Below, piece by piece: positions 62,610 through 64,000 of a DNA stretch of 64,000 nt; positions within the stretch are counted from its first letter, which is position 1, and every line of letters starts with the position of its first letter. The DNA is from Terriglobales bacterium. Lineage in GTDB: Bacteria > Acidobacteriota > Terriglobia > Terriglobales > Acidobacteriaceae. The position numbers were made by a program, and so were the translations under genes. The stretch covers positions 1 through 64,000 of the forward strand of contig DASRER010000004.1 of NCBI GenBank assembly GCA_035651995.1. Direction: 5' to 3'. Below the pieces are notes generated by a model, which was not told the origin of the DNA, did not search any database, and was given only the letters and a program-made list of their open reading frames with translations.

Positions 62610-64000
62610 ATGAAAAAAATTCCTCTCGCACTCTTACTCATGCTGGCGCCGAACGCGCTGGCGGTCATTCCTGAGGCGCGGCCCGGTGATTACATCGTCC
62701 GCAACTTCCAATTCAAAGACGGCCAGGCGTTGCCCGAAGTCCGCATGCACTACATCACGCTGGGCTCGCCGGCGCGCGACCAGAACGGGCGCGTGACCAA
62801 TGCCGTGCTCATCCTGCACGGCACGGGCGGGTCGTCGAAGCAGTTCCTGGAGGAGCGCTTCGCGGGCGTGCTGTTCAATCCCGGGCAATTGCTCGACGTC
62901 ACCAAGTACTACGTCATCATCCCTGACAACGTGGGCCACGGCAAAAGCTCGCGTCCCAGTGACGGCCTGCGCATGCACTTCCCGCACTACGACTACGACG
63001 ACATGGTCGCGCTCCAGCATGCGCTGCTCGATGGGATCGGCGTGAATCACCTGCGGCTGATCTTCGGCACGTCCATGGGCTGCATGCACGCGTGGGTGTG
63101 GGGCGAAACCTATCCGGAGATGATGGACGCGCTCATGCCCATGGCGTGCGCGCCCACACAGATTGCCGGGCGCAACCGCATGTGGCGCAAGGCGGCAATG
63201 GACGGCATTCGGCGCGATCCGGCATGGGAGAACGGCGAGTACAAATCGCAGCCGGCTTCGCTGATCACGTCGGAGAACTTTCTGCAACTGATGGGCAGCA
63301 ACGCGCTGGAACGCCAGAAGCAGGGCCCGACGCGCGACCAGGCCGACCTGTACATGGAAACGCAGCTCAACAAGGTGCTGCCCGAGCTCGATGCCAACGA
63401 CTTCCTCTACTTCGTCGACGCCTCGCGCAACTATAACCCGGAGCCGGACCTGGAAAAAATCACCGCGCCGGTCATGTTCGTCAATTCGGCCGACGATGCT
63501 ATCAATCCGCCGGAGCTGGGCATCGCCGAGCGGTTGATTCAGCGAGTGAAGCGCGGCCGGTTCATCCTGCTTCCGTACACGGCCGAGACGCACGGCCACG
63601 GTTCGCACACCTGGGCGGCGCTCTGGCAGCAGTATCTGGAAGAGCTGCTGAAGGAGAGTGGCGGGCTTGCGCCGGGGACGGGAAGGGCCGTGACGAACGC
63701 GGAGGGGCTGGTGAACACGGGACCGGTGATGCCGCCGCCACTGCCGCCTGGAACCGCGAATCCCGTCGCTTACACCATCGGCCCGGGAATCACCCCTCCG
63801 CAGAAGATATCCGGAAGCCAGCCCGAGTACACCGAGTCTGCGCGCAAGAGGAAGATCACCGGGACCGTGCGGCTGGCGATCATCGTCGGGACGGATGGCA
63901 CGGTGCGCGTTGTGCAGGTCATCAACTCACTCGAGCCGTCGCTGGACCAGAGCGCTGTCGAGACCATCCGTACCTGGCGCTTCCGGCCGGGCGCCAGGGA
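62610..64000 (+). CDS. Alpha/beta-hydrolase fused to a TonB C-terminal domain (runs off right edge)
   Basis: An uninterrupted frame of at least 463 codons from ATG 62610 with a signal peptide (MKKIPLALLLMLAPNALA). Residues about 25-345 form an alpha/beta-hydrolase of the homoserine-O-acetyltransferase type. HGTGGSSKQF is the oxyanion region, the nucleophile Ser155 is in FGTSMGCMHAW, the acid Asp is in NSADDAINPPEL, and the His is in ETHGHGSHTW. A Pro-rich linker (MPPPLPPGTANP) leads to a TonB C-terminal domain (ISGSQPEYTESARKRKITGT, SAVETIRTWRFRPGA). No stop codon occurs before the window ends. The join is in one frame without interruption, so the fusion is direct sequence evidence; its purpose is unknown. 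Confidence 0.88.
   Translation, partial: MKKIPLALLLMLAPNALAVIPEARPGDYIVRNFQFKDGQALPEVRMHYITLGSPARDQNGRVTNAVLILHGTGGSSKQFLEERFAGVLFNPGQLLDVTKYYVIIPDNVGHGKSSRPSDGLRMHFPHYDYDDMVALQHALLDGIGVNHLRLIFGTSMGCMHAWVWGETYPEMMDALMPMACAPTQIAGRNRMWRKAAMDGIRRDPAWENGEYKSQPASLITSENFLQLMGSNALERQKQGPTRDQADLYMETQLNKVLPELDANDFLYFVDASRNYNPEPDLEKITAPVMFVNSADDAINPPELGIAERLIQRVKRGRFILLPYTAETHGHGSHTWAALWQQYLEELLKESGGLAPGTGRAVTNAEGLVNTGPVMPPPLPPGTANPVAYTIGPGITPPQKISGSQPEYTESARKRKITGTVRLAIIVGTDGTVRVVQVINSLEPSLDQSAVETIRTWRFRPGAR

Overview
This 64 kb, GC-rich window most likely comes from an Acidobacteriota chromosome (Terriglobia-like). The inference rests on gene content: three very large Oar-type TonB-dependent receptors with N-terminal carboxypeptidase-regulatory domains, a VPS10/BNR beta-propeller protein, Gfo/Idh and PmoA-like (DUF6807) secreted proteins, winged-helix/TPR regulators, and TonB C-terminal domains fused to unrelated modules. 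No rRNA, phage or CRISPR was seen. One tRNA (His, GTG) lies near the right end, and a truncated IS5-type element sits at the left edge.

Layout. 0-3.2 kb: IS end, then a PerR-type regulator with a complete metal site and katG, a peroxide-defence operon. 3.5-16.8 kb: two minus-strand operons, (D-aminoacylase, TonB-dependent receptor, CapA-like phosphatase) and (amino-acid permease, cysteine-desulfurase-like PLP enzyme, BNR protein), plus a divergent GntR/FCD regulator. GGTATACC-type palindromes lie in front of both operons and suggest one peptide/amino-acid regulon. 16.9-21.2 kb: a GAF-TM-TonB sensor-like protein, a HAD hydrolase, an outer-membrane-protein remnant with a perfect terminator, a GNAT and a glycine-zipper protein. 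21.3-27.3 kb: an operon of a GT39-like membrane protein, a UDP-galactopyranose-mutase/HemY-like flavoprotein and a membrane spermidine-synthase-like protein. 27.4-32 kb: GH43 lipoprotein, PmoA-like protein and Tat-exported Gfo/Idh oxidoreductase.

32-37.3 kb: small proteins, an aminotransferase fragment, an M20 peptidase, a frameshifted chrB and a winged-helix/TPR regulator. 37.7-40 kb: a translationally coupled Sel1-repeat/LytTR pair. 40-57.7 kb: a carbohydrate-acid region. It holds an SDR, 2,5-dioxovalerate dehydrogenase, glucarate dehydratase and 5-dehydro-4-deoxyglucarate dehydratase, which together convert glucarate to 2-oxoglutarate. It also holds two TonB-dependent receptors, IclR and LysR regulators, a GH31 glycosidase and an alginate-lyase-like protein. 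57.8-64 kb: a HEAT-repeat protein, a MATE exporter, a small CxxC protein, tRNA-His, and an alpha/beta-hydrolase fused to a TonB C-terminal domain that runs off the right edge.

Between genes there are two conspicuous repeat populations. One is a GC-rich, double-hairpin element of about 97 bp (copies near 29.3, 34.2, 35.3 (tandem), 40.8 and 44.8 kb). The other is a set of short tandem arrays with 7-8 bp periods but different unit sequences (near 35.3, 40.0, 49.5, 60.3, 61.7, 62.1 and 62.3 kb). The most distinctive coding observations are the hydrolase-TonB fusion, the GAF-TonB protein, the putative GntR regulon and regulators whose promoters predict leaderless GTG mRNAs. All functional statements come from reading the sequence; no database search was possible.
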